In this document: positions 62,889 through 64,000 of the stretch, piece by piece
How the letters are laid out: each line of letters opens with the position of its first letter
Numbering within the stretch: the first letter of the stretch is position 1
Assembly (NCBI RefSeq): GCF_918741275.1
Contig: NZ_CAKKNA010000012.1
Coordinates: forward strand, 1 to 64,000
From: Bacillus sp. CECT 9360
GTDB lineage: Bacteria; Bacillota; Bacilli; Bacillales; DSM-1321
Direction of reading: 5' to 3'
Length of the DNA: 64,000 nt
The notes under the pieces: generated by a model
The model's database searches: none
What the model was told of the DNA's origin: nothing
The model's input: only the letters and a program-made list of their open reading frames with translations
Program-made: the position numbers and the translations under genes

Positions 62889-63443
62889 ATGACTCAAAAA
62901 GATTATCCGGAATACACAAGAGATTACCAAAGGCCTTACCAGGAAGACCAAACAAGCACCAAGGATTTCATTATGGGAGCATTGATCGGCGGGGTAGTAG
63001 GAGCGGCCACTGCTCTTTTCATGGCCCCTAAATCCGGCAAGGATTTACGCAATGACTTAAATGTTCAAGCAAAAAATCTATCAGATAAAACGGAGCAATT
63101 TAGACAAACAGCTATGGAAAGAGGGGGCAGTTTTGCTGAGACTGCCAAGCAAAAAACGAACAATGTAACCGAAATGGTAACAAACAAATCAGCGGACTTG
63201 ATGAATAAAGTAAAAGACATGAAAGGAAACAACGGAGAATCTTCTTCTAAAGACAGTGGTGGAAGCGTAAGCGACTATTCCACTTCAAAGGCCCCGACAA
63301 CTGATTTAAAAGCTGCTTCTAACGGCACATCTACCGCTGATGCAACTTCTTCTTCCGCCACGACACCAGGCAGCAATGCGGCCAAGTTGAAGCTGGATGA
63401 AACAAAAAAGGCGTTTGAAGAAACCGAAAACCGCTACAATTAA
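62889..63443 (+). CDS. ytxH: YtxH family protein
   Basis: A 184-residue protein with a Gly/Ala-rich membrane segment FIMGALIGGVVGAATALFMA (about residues 28-47), followed by the conserved APKSGKDLR that marks the YtxH domain, then a long helical, Ser/Thr- and Ala-rich tail. The tail is longer than in B. subtilis YtxH as I recall it. GAAAGGAGC precedes the ATG. The function is unknown. It follows ytxG by 22 bp. Confidence 0.9.
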   Translation: MTQKDYPEYTRDYQRPYQEDQTSTKDFIMGALIGGVVGAATALFMAPKSGKDLRNDLNVQAKNLSDKTEQFRQTAMERGGSFAETAKQKTNNVTEMVTNKSADLMNKVKDMKGNNGESSSKDSGGSVSDYSTSKAPTTDLKAASNGTSTADATSSSATTPGSNAAKLKLDETKKAFEETENRYN

Positions 63444-63491
63444 TATATGTTCCAAAACGAATACGGACAAGCCGGATTTTTGGCATAGAGG

Positions 63492-63526
63492 GCGATGAAG
63501 TGGTAAGATGACTTCATCGCTTTTAT
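63492..63526 (+). terminator. Hairpin between ytxH and ytxJ
   Basis: GCGATGAAGT and ACTTCATCGC form a 10-bp stem followed by TTTTATG. It may be a weak terminator or processing site that lowers ytxJ expression. Confidence 0.65.
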
Positions 63527-63553
63527 GTGTAACCGATGAAAGGAGAAAGAAAA

Positions 63554-63880
63554 ATGACTGCAAGGAAAATTGAAACACAAGAACAATTTGAGGAACTGGC
63601 AAAGCAGGATAGCTTTTTACTTATCAAGCATAGCCTGACATGCCCTGTAAGCGGTGCTGCTTTTGAAGAGTATGAAGGCTTCCTTGAAGAGCATGCTGAC
63701 CTTAACACTGCTTATCTTGCAGTGCAAGAAGCCCGCCCGCTTTCCAATTATGTAGCGGACACCTTCAATATAAAACATGAAACGCCGCAAGCAATTTTAT
63801 TTAAAAACGGTGAACCTGTTTGGAATGCTTCCCATTGGAAAATCACGAACGAATCTTTATCAAACGCACTAAAATCATAG
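63554..63880 (+). CDS. ytxJ: YtxJ, bacillithiol-system thioredoxin-like protein
   Basis: A 108-residue thioredoxin-fold protein. It has a single active-site Cys, C30 in KHSLTCPVS, and the cis-Pro in ETPQAILF. YtxJ is a monothiol bacilliredoxin-like protein of the bacillithiol system. AAAGGAG precedes the ATG at 63554. It is the last gene of the ytxGHJ group. Confidence 0.92.
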   Translation: MTARKIETQEQFEELAKQDSFLLIKHSLTCPVSGAAFEEYEGFLEEHADLNTAYLAVQEARPLSNYVADTFNIKHETPQAILFKNGEPVWNASHWKITNESLSNALKS

Positions 63881-63892
63881 AGTATTATGAAT

Positions 63893-63928
63893 AGCCTTTC
63901 CCAATCAGGGAGAGGCTTTTTTTTTTGA
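63893..63928 (+). terminator. Terminator of ytxJ
   Basis: AGCCTTTCCC and GGGAGAGGCT form the stem with a mismatch, followed by a run of ten T. The remaining 70 bp to the window end are AT-rich and hold no gene. Confidence 0.9.
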
Positions 63929-64000
63929 TTTAAAGAATGATAAAAAAAGAATGGTTGATTTTTCATACATTATATATTAAATTTTTAGAATATAACATTT

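Overview
The window looks like core chromosome of an endospore-forming Bacillaceae bacterium related to Bacillus subtilis. Evidence: strong AGGAGG-type ribosome binding sites, frequent TTG/GTG starts, sporulation genes (racA, a CotF-domain coat protein, a Cse60-like gene), two sequences that fit sigma-H promoters, a SAM riboswitch before metK, a leucine T-box before leuS, and gene order that largely follows the B. subtilis yte-ytx region. I cannot name the species. No rRNA, phage, integrase, transposase, CRISPR array, or recognisable defence or antibiotic cluster is present.

Layout. 1-1459: 3' part of a large tRNA operon (partial Arg, then Pro, Ala, Met, Ile2, Ser, fMet, Asp, Phe, His, Gly, Ile, Asn, Ser, Glu), in the order I know from B. 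subtilis trnB, closed by a strong terminator. 1481-11104: yteA, then menaquinone synthesis, with menA divergent from menF-menD-menH-menB-menE-menC. 11317-17244: two very small genes, a zinc-uptake lipoprotein behind two Zur-box-like operators, yidD, luxS, a small YtzI-like protein, dps with a sigma-B-like promoter, a small non-autonomous mobile element, and a lipoprotein converging on a small unknown gene next to ytkD. 17270-22690: the YtlA/C/D ABC importer, a YtmA-like hydrolase, ytmB, and an ECF sigma factor with its presumed anti-sigma partner. 22739-32467: pckA, metK, ytoA, ytpA-ytpB, ytqB-ytqA, a structured 143-bp intergenic element, ytzC and an MFS transporter. 32588-41956: leuS, a rhodanese, a Cse60-like gene, a cysteine-synthase-like enzyme, ytfP, the lipid II flippase gene ytgP/murJ, an RsuA-type pseudouridine synthase and ytzE. 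42450-53692: racA, coat protein, pepV, dat, thpR, ytlQ, ytlR, ytmP, ytzH, trmB, a PepSY protein, ytoP, a DUF84 phosphatase and ytoQ. 53856-63880: ytpP, ytpQ, sftA, a nicotinate phosphoribosyltransferase, murC, an M29 aminopeptidase and ytxG-ytxH-ytxJ.

How the genes fit together. The men genes make menaquinone for respiration; menA prenylates the DHNA produced by the divergent operon. metK and luxS sit on either side of the S-adenosylmethionine cycle. pckA carries a CcpN-like box, as expected for a gluconeogenic gene. murJ and murC serve peptidoglycan synthesis, racA and sftA chromosome handling at sporulation and division.

The unexplained signals are non-coding. Three intergenic arrays of degenerate ~18-22 bp tandem units lie at about 35716-35980, 54190-54385 and 60810-60965; the first and third share a core. 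There is a 143-bp three-hairpin element at 30506-30648, a 235-bp MITE with an 8-bp target duplication, two copies of a GC-rich ~180-bp repeat, two copies of a ~42-bp hairpin repeat, and a perfect 98-bp tandem duplication beside the racA promoter. The arrays are the best candidates for something undescribed. No new protein system is evident.
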